From Actinomycetota bacterium (GTDB lineage: Bacteria; Actinomycetota; Humimicrobiia; Humimicrobiales; Humimicrobiaceae): a DNA stretch of 7,412 bases. How positions within the stretch are numbered: position 1 is the stretch's first letter; every line of letters starts with the position of its first letter. Where the stretch lies: NCBI GenBank assembly GCA_014360385.1, contig JACIXO010000062.1:1-7412 (forward strand), read 5' to 3'. The notes beneath the pieces are model-generated. The model had not been told where the DNA came from. It saw nothing but the letters and a program-made list of their open reading frames with translations, and ran no database searches. Shown here in pieces: positions 1 to 6,370 of the stretch. A program made the position numbers and the translations under genes.

Positions 1-1477
1 AAATTGTAATATATTTTTCATTTATATCATCACCCTTGTAGATACCCTCTATCTGACCCTCTATCATTACAACGACTCTATCACAGAGCCTACAAATCTC
101 TTCGACCTCTGAAGATATCAGCATTATTGCAACTCCCCTTTCGACTAGATCTCTTATAATTTCGTAGATTTCCTCTTTTGAACCAACATCTATACCTTTA
201 GTTGGTTCGTCAAGTATAAGTAGTTTAGGATCAGTAAAAAGGCACTTCCCAAAAAGGACCTTTTGCTGATTTCCACCGCTCAGCCTAACCACAGTCTGGC
301 TAAGCGAGGAATATTTAACACGTATCCGCCTTAGCATATCTATTACTTGCGTTTTCTCTCTTTCTGAATTTATAAATATACCGTTACTAATCTTATTGAG
401 TGCAGCAGCAGATACATTCAACCTGAGGTCTTGATCCAGAAACAAACCCATCACTTTCCTATCCTCTGGTAAGTACATTATACCCTTACTTATAGCTATC
501 GAAGGTGTCATTTGGGTATATTTCTGTCCATTATAAATAATATAACCACTTTCTAGCTTAGATAACCCAAATACTAACCAGGCAAGCTCAGTTCTTCCAG
601 ATCCCACTAAGCCAGCAAAACCTAGTATTTCACCAGGATAAATCTTAAAAGAAATGTTTTTCAATTTCTTACCGTCACCTATATCATTAGCAACCAAAAT
701 AGGATTCTTACTTTCAACGTGAATCCTTTTTTTCAGTCTAGCAACAACTGGTCTTCCGATCATAAGCTCATGCAAATTTTTTTCGTCAACATTTTTATTC
801 TCTATCGTATCAACCTTTCTGCCATCCCGTAAAACTGTGATTCTATCACTTATTTTTAAAACTTCTTTCAGGTTATGCGAGACATATATAAATGTCACTC
901 CCCTCTCCTTAAAATCCTTTATTAAATTAAATAATCTTTCAACCCTTGTCTCTGTAAGAGCTGCAGTAGGCTCATCCAGACATAAGATTTTTGGTTGCCT
1001 TTGCAAAGCTTTTAAAATTTCAAGTATTTGCCTATTCTCCGGAGCAAGGTTTATTACAATATCGAGGGGACTTATCTCAGTTAAATCAAAAAGGTTAAGG
1101 AGAGATTGTGCTTCCTTTAGAAGTTCTTCCCAATCAAAAGTGAACCCCATGTGTCTATATAACTTCCCTATGAACAAATTTTGTGCAACTGTAAGATTTT
1201 CAAACAACGAGTTTTCCTGGTAGGAAGAAGATATTCCCTTGACAAATAATTTAGTAGGAGGCATAAAAGTAACATCATTTCCATCGAAGATTATATTTCC
1301 AGAATTTGGCTTAAGGACACCAGAAATAATTTTTATTAGTGTGCTCTTGCCAGCTCCATTTTCTCCAATTATCGCGTGAACTTCACCCCTTGCTATATCT
1401 ATACTCACATCTTCAAGTGCTTGAACACCCTTGAACTTCTTAGATATGTTTTTGATTTCAAGTACTATAGACTTCAT
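1..1477 (-). CDS. RbsA/MglA-type sugar ABC transporter ATP-binding protein (3' end cut by window edge)
   Basis: Cytoplasmic ATPase with two fused nucleotide-binding domains that powers a CUT2-type (ribose/galactose-like) sugar importer. It is open from the ATG at 1477 to the left edge, giving 492 residues; family members are about 490-510, so only a few residues are missing. Domain 1 has Walker A GENGAGKST (38-46), a degenerate signature LAPENRQ (144-150), Walker B ILCLDEPT (D168, E169) and the H-loop motif SHNL. Domain 2 has the family-typical degenerate Walker A GLVGSGRTE (289-297), signature LSGGNQQK (399-406), Walker B LLILDEPT (D423, E424) and SSE in place of the H-loop histidine. An in-frame TAG lies five codons upstream, so this ATG is the only plausible start, yet no Shine-Dalgarno sequence precedes it. 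It follows the dehydrogenase gene by 157 bp. The permease gene is expected beyond the left edge. The exact sugar is unknown. Confidence 0.95.
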   Translation of the reverse strand, partial: MKSIVLEIKNISKKFKGVQALEDVSIDIARGEVHAIIGENGAGKSTLIKIISGVLKPNSGNIIFDGNDVTFMPPTKLFVKGISSSYQENSLFENLTVAQNLFIGKLYRHMGFTFDWEELLKEAQSLLNLFDLTEISPLDIVINLAPENRQILEILKALQRQPKILCLDEPTAALTETRVERLFNLIKDFKERGVTFIYVSHNLKEVLKISDRITVLRDGRKVDTIENKNVDEKNLHELMIGRPVVARLKKRIHVESKNPILVANDIGDGKKLKNISFKIYPGEILGFAGLVGSGRTELAWLVFGLSKLESGYIIYNGQKYTQMTPSIAISKGIMYLPEDRKVMGLFLDQDLRLNVSAAALNKISNGIFINSEREKTQVIDMLRRIRVKYSSLSQTVVRLSGGNQQKVLFGKCLFTDPKLLILDEPTKGIDVGSKEEIYEIIRDLVERGVAIMLISSEVEEICRLCDRVVVMIEGQIEGIYKGDDINEKYITI

Positions 1478-1579
1478 AATACAAATGTTCTAGACTTGGC
1501 ATTATATTAATCGATTTTTCTAAACATTAAAAAGCCAAAAATAAAAGCCCATCTACTCCTAGCAATCTTATATAACTCA

Positions 1580-1609
1580 AATATATAAAGACTTTTGGTT
1601 AATTGCCAA
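1580..1609 (-). promoter_or_regulatory. Possible promoter for the ABC ATPase gene
   Basis: On the minus strand TTGGCA (1609-1604) is followed after 18 bp by TATATT (1585-1580); each differs from consensus at one position. It lies about 100 bp upstream of the ATPase start, in the 157-bp spacer after the dehydrogenase gene. The region is very AT-rich, so chance matches are likely. No terminator-like hairpin was seen in this spacer, so read-through from upstream is equally possible. Confidence 0.25.
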
Positions 1610-1634
1610 ACACTAGTACTTATAAGAGAATCTT

Positions 1635-2663
1635 TTACCATTTAAGCAAGGGTAACTTTACTTCCTCTCCTGTTTCGATTGACTTGTCAATAGCCAAACA
1701 AAGTTCGTGTGACTTAGCTGATGACTCTATATTATTTACAGTCTCTCTATCCTGCAGTATAGCATCTACCAAATCGTCAACCATTCCCTTAAACGGATGA
1801 TGTCTTACATCACCGCTATCAAGCATTGTAGAATTAAATGTCTGCCAACCTTCCTGACCTGGAAACCATTCCTTTGTAAAAAACTTTTCATTTATTATGG
1901 AACCTTTGCTTCCGTGCAAAATTATATTCATTACATATGGACATTCATTCTCAAAACTATTGCCTGTTTTACCTATTTTGCCATTACTAAACTTCACAAC
2001 AGCTGCATATGTCGGTGGATACTCATAATCTTTCCTATGGCCAAAAGTTCCATATGCAAAAACTTCTGTAGCCTCAGAGCCTGCAAACATTCTAGTCAAA
2101 TCTACTGCATGACACCCTGCTACTAGAGACGCAGAAGGACCGCCCTTTACCGTATTAGCACCCCAATTATATCCACTCCACCATGGTCCTATTTCATGAT
2201 AATAATCCACCTCAGTATAGAATATCTCACCTAATCCACCCTTCTTGATCATGCTCATTATCGATAATACATGAGGATTCCATCTACTAGCAAAACCTGT
2301 CTGGGTTTTAACTTTGGCTTTCCTTATCGCATTGAGCTCAGCTTGGAGCTCTTCTAGATTCATACATATAGGCTTTTCTATTATAATATGTTTACCTGCA
2401 GAGGCAGCTTGCAATACCTGTTCACAATGCATTGCGTTTGGAGTACAAATATCAACAATATCAACCTCACTATGATTTAATAAATCTTCATAACTGTTAA
2501 GAATATCACAATCAAGGCTCAGCTGTTTTTTTAGTGCCTCACATGATTCCTTCCTTCTCGAAACGAGAGCAACTATTTTTAAATGAGGATTCTGGACCAT
2601 AGCTGTAGCGTGTGCTCCAGCTACCCAGCCAACTCCTATTATTCCAACTCCTAGCTTTTTCAT
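1635..2663 (-). CDS. Gfo/Idh/MocA-family NAD(P)-dependent oxidoreductase
   Basis: Cytoplasmic dehydrogenase of 342 residues, the usual length for the family, whose members mostly oxidise or reduce sugars, inositols and their derivatives. The N-terminal Rossmann fold shows the dinucleotide loop GVGWVAG (10-16). S35-R36-R37 stands at the end of the second strand where NAD-preferring members often have an acidic residue, so NADP use is possible. The EKP motif (E96-K97-P98) supplies the usual catalytic lysine, and GCHAVD (183-188) supplies the family histidine H185 and aspartate D188. The start is the ATG at 2663, preceded by GGGGGGAT at 5-nt spacing. A longer frame from a TTG at 2729 would add 22 hydrophobic residues before the Rossmann strand and has no ribosome binding site. 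The gene lies between the binding-protein and ATPase genes, so its substrate is probably the imported sugar or a product of it. Confidence 0.93.
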   Translation of the reverse strand: MKKLGVGIIGVGWVAGAHATAMVQNPHLKIVALVSRRKESCEALKKQLSLDCDILNSYEDLLNHSEVDIVDICTPNAMHCEQVLQAASAGKHIIIEKPICMNLEELQAELNAIRKAKVKTQTGFASRWNPHVLSIMSMIKKGGLGEIFYTEVDYYHEIGPWWSGYNWGANTVKGGPSASLVAGCHAVDLTRMFAGSEATEVFAYGTFGHRKDYEYPPTYAAVVKFSNGKIGKTGNSFENECPYVMNIILHGSKGSIINEKFFTKEWFPGQEGWQTFNSTMLDSGDVRHHPFKGMVDDLVDAILQDRETVNNIESSAKSHELCLAIDKSIETGEEVKLPLLKW

Positions 2664-2793
2664 ATCATCCCCCCAATCCAAAAAGTTGTAAACACTAACA
2701 CTAACAATAACAACAAGTTCGGAATACAAATAGACTTGCCGACATCAAACCCAAGCGAAAGTTCAGCTACCACTGATAAGCTGCAAACTTGCT

Positions 2794-2809
2794 AGGTTTT
2801 CTCAAACCT
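2794..2809 (-). other. Small RNA hairpin with GAGA tetraloop
   Basis: On the minus strand AGGTTT pairs with AAACCT around the loop GAGA, a GNRA-type tetraloop. It lies 11 nt downstream of the large hairpin in the spacer between the binding-protein and dehydrogenase genes. No T-run follows, so it is not an intrinsic terminator. With only six pairs it could be chance, but a GNRA loop beside a strong hairpin suggests a structured intercistronic RNA. Confidence 0.4.
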
Positions 2810-2820
2810 CTCTCCTCATC

Positions 2821-2854
2821 CGAGTGTGAGCACTACTGGAGGTGCTCACACTCG
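2821..2854 (-). other. Strong intercistronic hairpin after the binding-protein gene
   Basis: A perfect 13-bp inverted repeat: CGAGTGTGAGCAC (2821-2833) and GTGCTCACACTCG (2842-2854) around an 8-nt loop. It begins 33 nt after the stop codon of the sugar-binding lipoprotein gene. Neither strand has a T-run after it, so a classical intrinsic terminator is unlikely. Stable hairpins after binding-protein genes are known to protect the upstream mRNA from 3' exonucleases, letting the binding protein be made in excess over the rest of the transporter. That role is inferred here; partial termination or an RNase processing site are alternatives. Confidence 0.8.
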
Positions 2855-2887
2855 CTACCACAAATCTCACCATGCCATGACAATCTA

Positions 2888-3958
2888 TTACCACGTCCCG
2901 GGGAACCTTTCCACATTTTCCAGCGTTATGACTTCTTGTTTAACCATAGCAAAATGAGGTACAGGTCCTAATTCCTCTAGAATTAGTTTCATAAAGAAAG
3001 CATCCTGAATTGCACAGAGTAAAGGTCCCTGGTCTACAAGCCCTAGATACCACCCATCCTTGAGGTCCTGGATACCTATTTTACTACCACCAGCACCAGC
3101 TATTTTTATTTGCCCTGGCTGATAACCTTTTTCTTTAGCTGCATTAATAAAGCCTCCACCCATCCAGTCATCAGTTACGTAGAGACCATCTAAGTCTGGA
3201 TACTTCGACAATATCGTCGCACCCTTTTCCTGAGCTGTCTTCGGATCCCAGTTGCCATCTTCTTCCGCCACAACCTCAAGTTTTGAACCTAACCTCTCTA
3301 ACTCTTCGTAAAACCTGAGCATATAAGCATTGTATGAACTGGAGCCCTTTGGTGGAGTAATACATGCTATCTTTCCCTCGCCGTTTAAAGCCTCGTGAAG
3401 CATTACTGCACACTGTCGTCCAGCATCTGAAGGGCTCAGGCCCGAAAAGGCAGTCATATAGGGATATGCCTCGTAAGCAGGCTCGTCCATTGTCAAAAGC
3501 AGCGGAATACCAGCTGCCTGTATCTTCTTATAAGTTTCTAACACAGGTATGTTGTCCAATGCGAAGTGCATTATAAGGTCATAACCCTCATTTACAAAGG
3601 TCTCAAGCCCATCAGCCATCGCCTGAAAGTCGTATTTCGCATCATGGTAAGTTATCTTGTAGTTTGGGTACTCTTTTGCCACTATTTCGTCAAAGTACTG
3701 CTTGTAGTATACCATCCACGGAATTTCCCATCCATAGCAAGAATATCCTACTCTAAACTCTTTTGTTCCTGCAGTTTTGCTTTCCTCATCACCGAGCGAT
3801 TTCTCCTCTGAGGGAGCAGAAGTTTCAGCAGTCTCTTCGCTCGATAACTCAGAACCCTGTTGAACAGCACTTGTTGACTTACATCCGATAAACATTGCTA
3901 AAACAATGAGAATTGCTATTATCCATACCAAGAAAAGAATGTTCTTTGACTTTTTCAT
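2888..3958 (-). CDS. Sugar-binding lipoprotein of the ABC importer (periplasmic-binding-protein type I, RbsB-like)
   Basis: Extracellular, membrane-anchored solute receptor of 356 residues that should deliver a sugar to the importer. A basic start (MKKSKN) and a hydrophobic segment (7-24) lead to the lipobox FIGC with C26 as the lipidated cysteine. Residues 27-66 form a Ser/Glu/Thr-rich flexible linker. The mature two-lobed domain begins near FRVGYS (68-73). The stretch NWDPKTAQEKG and the following DGLYVTDDWMGGGF match the second-lobe region of Peripla_BP_4 proteins, where DD takes part in ligand contacts. The start is supported by AAGGAGG 4 nt before the ATG. It lies 178 bp after the NagB-like gene and is followed by a strong hairpin. 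Many aromatic residues (YGW, PWM, DDW) suit stacking on a sugar ring; the ligand is unknown. Confidence 0.93.
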   Translation of the reverse strand: MKKSKNILFLVWIIAILIVLAMFIGCKSTSAVQQGSELSSEETAETSAPSEEKSLGDEESKTAGTKEFRVGYSCYGWEIPWMVYYKQYFDEIVAKEYPNYKITYHDAKYDFQAMADGLETFVNEGYDLIMHFALDNIPVLETYKKIQAAGIPLLLTMDEPAYEAYPYMTAFSGLSPSDAGRQCAVMLHEALNGEGKIACITPPKGSSSYNAYMLRFYEELERLGSKLEVVAEEDGNWDPKTAQEKGATILSKYPDLDGLYVTDDWMGGGFINAAKEKGYQPGQIKIAGAGGSKIGIQDLKDGWYLGLVDQGPLLCAIQDAFFMKLILEELGPVPHFAMVKQEVITLENVERFPGTW

Positions 3959-3990
3959 TTCTCCTCCTTGCCATTTTGTTTACTTTACAA

Positions 3991-4113
3991 TCACTTGGCA
4001 ATTTCATTTCCTAATAGTGATCCCTTTTCCTTAGCATCACCTCCTTCTACCATAGCTAAGAACGACAATTTTAGAGACCTAGTTAGGCGATAATATAACA
4101 CTGCCTGGAACAT
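3991..4113 (-). CDS. Possible 40-residue small ORF in the spacer before the binding-protein gene
   Basis: An ATG at 4113 opens 40 codons ending in TGA at 3993-3991, 32 nt before the binding-protein start. The product begins MFQAVLYYRLTRS, has a mildly hydrophobic middle and ends GSLLGNEIAK. Codon choice in the second half (GGA GGT GAT GCT AAG GAA AAG) looks coding. Only a weak GGTGG precedes the ATG; the strong AGGAGG that overlaps the stop of the NagB-like gene is 19 nt away. I recognise no family. It may be a small protein, a translated leader or chance. Confidence 0.22.
   Translation of the reverse strand: MFQAVLYYRLTRSLKLSFLAMVEGGDAKEKGSLLGNEIAK
4036..4048 (-). promoter_or_regulatory. 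Near-perfect Shine-Dalgarno sequence without an obvious full-length gene
   Basis: The minus strand reads AGAAGGAGGTGAT, complementary to almost the whole usual anti-Shine-Dalgarno tail of 16S rRNA. The only nearby start is an overlapping ATG at 4037, too close to AGGAGG for normal initiation and opening just eight codons (stop at 4013-4011). It also lies inside the possible 40-codon frame, encoding Glu-Gly-Gly-Asp. It may be a ribosome standby or pausing site in the binding-protein leader, or chance. Confidence 0.4.
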
Positions 4114-4136
4114 AAGGCTTCCACCAACCTCACCTC

Positions 4137-5072
4137 CTAATATCCCACAGTCTCCCAGCACTCAAAAGGTGCCGCAATCTCCTCGCTCACATACACCTGC
4201 GTTTCAAGGATCTGAAATATCGAGCTCGGAACATATGGCGTTACAGGACCAAGCAGTATAAGTCTGGAAATCATCCTCTGCCATGAAACGAATGTTCCCA
4301 TAGTTGTAAGCGCATGCAGTTCTATTCTTTCCCGCGAACGAACTACATCGGCAGGTCCTATTGTTGCAGCCTTAGGTGGAACATTAGCTATGTCTCCAGA
4401 CTGTCCAAATACACCGTGCAACGAGTTTTGACAAATAGTCAACGGGTGAAGGGTAACTATCCTTGCTTCTTGCTGAAGGTACTCATCAATATTATCTGTC
4501 AAAAACTCAGGTGAAGGATCAACAAATGCTACATGACCTGCCCACCCAGGGCTCGAGTAGCATACATCTGCTCCACCCTCTCCTATTTCTGTAATCATCT
4601 TTGAGTAATCTTTTATATTTTTATTTGTTGGATAAAAAACGTGGTCTAAAGGCATCCTCAGCTTTTCATCTATTTGGTAAACAAAGTAATTAAGCATCGA
4701 ACGTGCAAAACTTGCCTTATAGCTTATAGGAGCTATATTTCCATCCTGGTCTGCCCACTCATCCATAGCAAATATATACACATTTCTACAATTGACCCTG
4801 TGATAGTTAATAAGCTCAGCTACAGGGATATATGTCTCTGGTTCGGGATTGCCTAATATTAGTACTACTTTTTTGTCCAGGTCATCAGACATCTTTATTT
4901 TTGTAAACATATGTCCAATCACCACAGGATGCGGGTTTTTCATAACCTTTATCTTCATCTTCTCATTTGAGTACTTTTCGAGGTCTTTTCCATGTACAGA
5001 CCTGGCTTTCTCAAGAATAGTTCTGTCTCTAAACGGCACAAATTCGGCAGGCTCAAAAACAAAATCGCTCAT
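4137..5072 (-). CDS. NagB-fold sugar-phosphate isomerase/deaminase-like protein with altered catalytic loop
   Basis: A 311-residue protein related to glucosamine-6-phosphate deaminase (NagB), which converts glucosamine-6-phosphate to fructose-6-phosphate and ammonia; E. coli NagB is about 266 residues, so this one has an N-terminal extension of roughly 40. GNPEPETYIPVAELI (74-88) sits where NagB has its phosphate-binding GGTP-type loop. MDEW (103-106) matches NagB MDEY, keeping the acid-base aspartate (D104). The loop GWAGHVAFVDP (176-186) matches GNDGHIAFNEP: H180 is kept, but the aspartate before it is A178 and the glutamate is D185. TIGPADVVRS matches the late TVG motif. AAGGAGG lies 8 nt before the ATG at 5072. 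It is the first full gene after the second double operator. The family is clear; the reaction is not, and with these changes it may act on another sugar phosphate. Confidence 0.8.
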   Translation of the reverse strand: MSDFVFEPAEFVPFRDRTILEKARSVHGKDLEKYSNEKMKIKVMKNPHPVVIGHMFTKIKMSDDLDKKVVLILGNPEPETYIPVAELINYHRVNCRNVYIFAMDEWADQDGNIAPISYKASFARSMLNYFVYQIDEKLRMPLDHVFYPTNKNIKDYSKMITEIGEGGADVCYSSPGWAGHVAFVDPSPEFLTDNIDEYLQQEARIVTLHPLTICQNSLHGVFGQSGDIANVPPKAATIGPADVVRSRERIELHALTTMGTFVSWQRMISRLILLGPVTPYVPSSIFQILETQVYVSEEIAAPFECWETVGY

Positions 5073-5102
5073 CTACTATACCTCCTTCGTTACATGGCGC
5101 AA

Positions 5103-5129
5103 TTACAAGAAATTGTTTTACAAGAAATT
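5103..5129. repeat. 12-bp direct repeat in the leader of the NagB-like gene
   Basis: TTACAAGAAATT occurs at 5103-5114 and again, unchanged, at 5118-5129, a 15-bp period. It lies 31-57 bp upstream of the NagB-like start codon, just before its ribosome binding site. It could be a protein-binding site or a local slippage duplication; AT-richness makes the significance moderate. Confidence 0.6.
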
Positions 5130-5145
5130 ACTATGTTAAATAAAG

Positions 5146-5250
5146 CTAACAGTCCATTAGTTCTTTTAAAGCCCTCTCCAGAAATATTCTGCCCCTGGCC
5201 CTTGCACATCCACAGGATTTCAACCTTATTTTCTTTTTCTTATCAATTTG
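5146..5250 (-). pseudogene. Remnant resembling the C-terminus of a second LacI-type regulator
   Basis: Immediately downstream of the second operator, a 34-codon frame with no good start reads KIRLKSCGCARARGR and continues to LMDC before a TAG at 5148-5146. Its IRLKSCGC resembles the end of the intact LacI protein, VIRKSCGCK. The match is also visible in DNA: 5206-5220 and 5316-5330 agree at 13 of 15 bases, 110 bp apart on the same strand. The segment is richer in G and C than its surroundings, as expected of former coding sequence. I infer a second lacI-like gene whose body was deleted, or a duplication of the lacI 3' end. It could still be chance, because the match is short. Confidence 0.4.
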
Positions 5251-5266
5251 CTAATAACGTTTTCAA
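5239..5266 (-). promoter_or_regulatory. Possible promoter of the NagB-like gene, overlapping the operator
   Basis: On the minus strand TTGAAA (5266-5261) lies 16 bp before GATAAG (5244-5239). The -35 element sits inside the double operator, so a bound repressor would block RNA polymerase. TTGATA (5278-5273) with TATTAG 16 bp later is an alternative. The resulting leader would be about 160 nt. Assignment is tentative because the DNA is AT-rich. Confidence 0.3.
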
Positions 5267-5276
5267 TATCGTTATC
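5253..5276. promoter_or_regulatory. 24-bp double operator between lacI and the NagB-like gene
   Basis: Two adjoining 12-mers, AATAACGTTTTC (5253-5264) and AATATCGTTATC (5265-5276). Both fit AATAWCGTTWTC, the complement of GAWAACGWTATT. Each has a central CG within A/T-rich arms, as LacI-family operators do, and the two centres are 12 bp apart. The same unit occurs twice in the lacI promoter at 6341-6364, which supports a specific site for the local repressor. Flanking AATTTG and CAAATT add outer symmetry. The flanked cores also resemble CcpA cre sites, so a global regulator is an alternative. Confidence 0.75.
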
Positions 5277-5309
5277 AAATTTGACATAAAAACATAACTA
5301 TTACAGAAA

Positions 5310-6326
5310 TTATTTACAGCCACAAGATTTTCTTATTACCAACTCAGGGCTAATTCTGATTTCCTTGTACTCGCTCTTTTCTCCATTAATTCTTCGGTAG
5401 AGTAGTTCAGCAGCTTTTAACCCCATATCCAAATCAATTCTCTCAAGAGCTGTGACAGGAGGGTTTAAGGCAGACACATAATCATAATCATCAAAAGTCA
5501 AAACGGCTACATCATCTGGTACTTTAACACCTTTTTCATTTAGATATCTTAAACACCCAATTAACATATTCGCATTCATACAATAGATTGCTTCAGGTTT
5601 GTTATCCATGCTTAACAATTCCCTGGTAGCTTCGTAGGCTTTACTTTTCTTCCAATAAGCAATCTTTATATAGTCTTCTTTTACAGGAATACCATTGTCA
5701 ATTAATGCTTTTTTATATCCCAGTAGCTTATCAAATCCGCTCGACTCATCTAGGGGACCACTTATACAAGCAATTTTCTTATACCCATGGACATTTATAA
5801 GATGCTCTATGAGTTTAAAAGAACAATTGACATCATCACACAGAACAAAATCCACATTTTTAACATCGATCTTGTTGTCAACTATAACAAGGGGGATTCC
5901 GAACTCTTCGACAAGAGATTCTATTACATTGTGGTTTCTGCATATGGTAGCCAATATTATTCCTTCAACTCTCTTGGAAACTGCTAACTTTATTGCTCTT
6001 TCTTCAATTCTTTCGTCGTTACTGGTGTTAAATAAAATTATGTCTTTTCCTTTTTCTCTAAAAAATTTTTCAACTCCAAGAACAATACTAGAGAAGAAGT
6101 AGTCTGCTACATTGGGAATGATTACTCCTATAACATCAGTCTTTCTGAGCCTTAAGCTTCTAGCACTCCACTCAGGAGTATAATTAAGTCTTCTAGCAGC
6201 ATCCAGAACTCGTTCCCTGACTGCATCAGAAACAAACTTTTCATTATTTAAGACTCTAGAGGCAGTAGGCACAGACACACCTGCCTCTTTCGCAACATCC
6301 TTTAGTGTTATATTCTTGAACTTCAT
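5310..6326 (-). CDS. LacI-family transcriptional repressor
   Basis: Cytoplasmic, sugar-responsive DNA-binding protein of 338 residues, full length for the family. The helix-turn-helix covers residues 7-28 (TLKDVAKEAGVS then PTASRVLNN), followed by the hinge region with NYTP (48-51) and ARSL (55-58). The effector domain starts at VIGVIIPN (65-72) and has the periplasmic-binding-protein fold. The tail ends in RKSCGCK. The ATG at 6326 begins just before the first DNA-binding helix, so it is secure although no Shine-Dalgarno sequence precedes it; weak translation would suit a repressor. A strong promoter with a double operator at its start site predicts autoregulation, and a matching operator just downstream predicts control of the NagB-like gene and the transporter cassette. 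The inducer is probably the imported sugar or its phosphate. Confidence 0.95.
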   Translation of the reverse strand: MKFKNITLKDVAKEAGVSVPTASRVLNNEKFVSDAVRERVLDAARRLNYTPEWSARSLRLRKTDVIGVIIPNVADYFFSSIVLGVEKFFREKGKDIILFNTSNDERIEERAIKLAVSKRVEGIILATICRNHNVIESLVEEFGIPLVIVDNKIDVKNVDFVLCDDVNCSFKLIEHLINVHGYKKIACISGPLDESSGFDKLLGYKKALIDNGIPVKEDYIKIAYWKKSKAYEATRELLSMDNKPEAIYCMNANMLIGCLRYLNEKGVKVPDDVAVLTFDDYDYVSALNPPVTALERIDLDMGLKAAELLYRRINGEKSEYKEIRISPELVIRKSCGCK

Positions 6327-6340
6327 TTAGAGTAAGTATT

Positions 6341-6364
6341 GATAACGTTATTAATATCGTTTTC
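6341..6364. promoter_or_regulatory. 24-bp double operator in the lacI leader
   Basis: GATAACGTTATT (6341-6352) is joined directly to AATATCGTTTTC (6353-6364); the second is the complement of GAAAACGATATT, so both units fit GAWAACGWTATT and face each other. Together they form an imperfect 24-bp dyad (20 of 24 positions symmetric). The site starts at about +1 of the predicted lacI transcript, a classic position for repression. A third half-like GATAAC lies at 6373-6378, overlapping the -10 element. Confidence 0.8.
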
Positions 6365-6370
6365 TTAACT

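Noticed and set aside
837..1223. Plus-strand open frames of 60-135 codons throughout the window.
   Set aside because: All but one lie largely opposite strong minus-strand genes and none shows a recognisable domain. The one largely in a spacer (2789-2971) spans the 13-bp hairpin and the 3' end of the binding-protein gene.
2664..2729. An N-terminal extension of the dehydrogenase starting at a TTG (2729).
   Set aside because: It has no ribosome binding site, adds residues before the Rossmann strand that the family lacks, and the ATG at 2663 has a good GGGGGGAT site.
2821..2854. Reading the 13-bp hairpin as an intrinsic terminator.
   Set aside because: No T-run follows on either strand; the next minus-strand bases are purine-rich.
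4083..4127. A 14-codon frame from a TTG 3 nt after AGGAGGTG at the end of the NagB-like gene.
   Set aside because: Spacing is acceptable but the frame is too short to tell from chance and shows no recognisable feature.
5090..5209. A 39-codon frame from an ATG at 5209 covering the leader of the NagB-like gene.
   Set aside because: It has no Shine-Dalgarno sequence, and the overlapping frame with the LacI-like tail explains the same DNA better.
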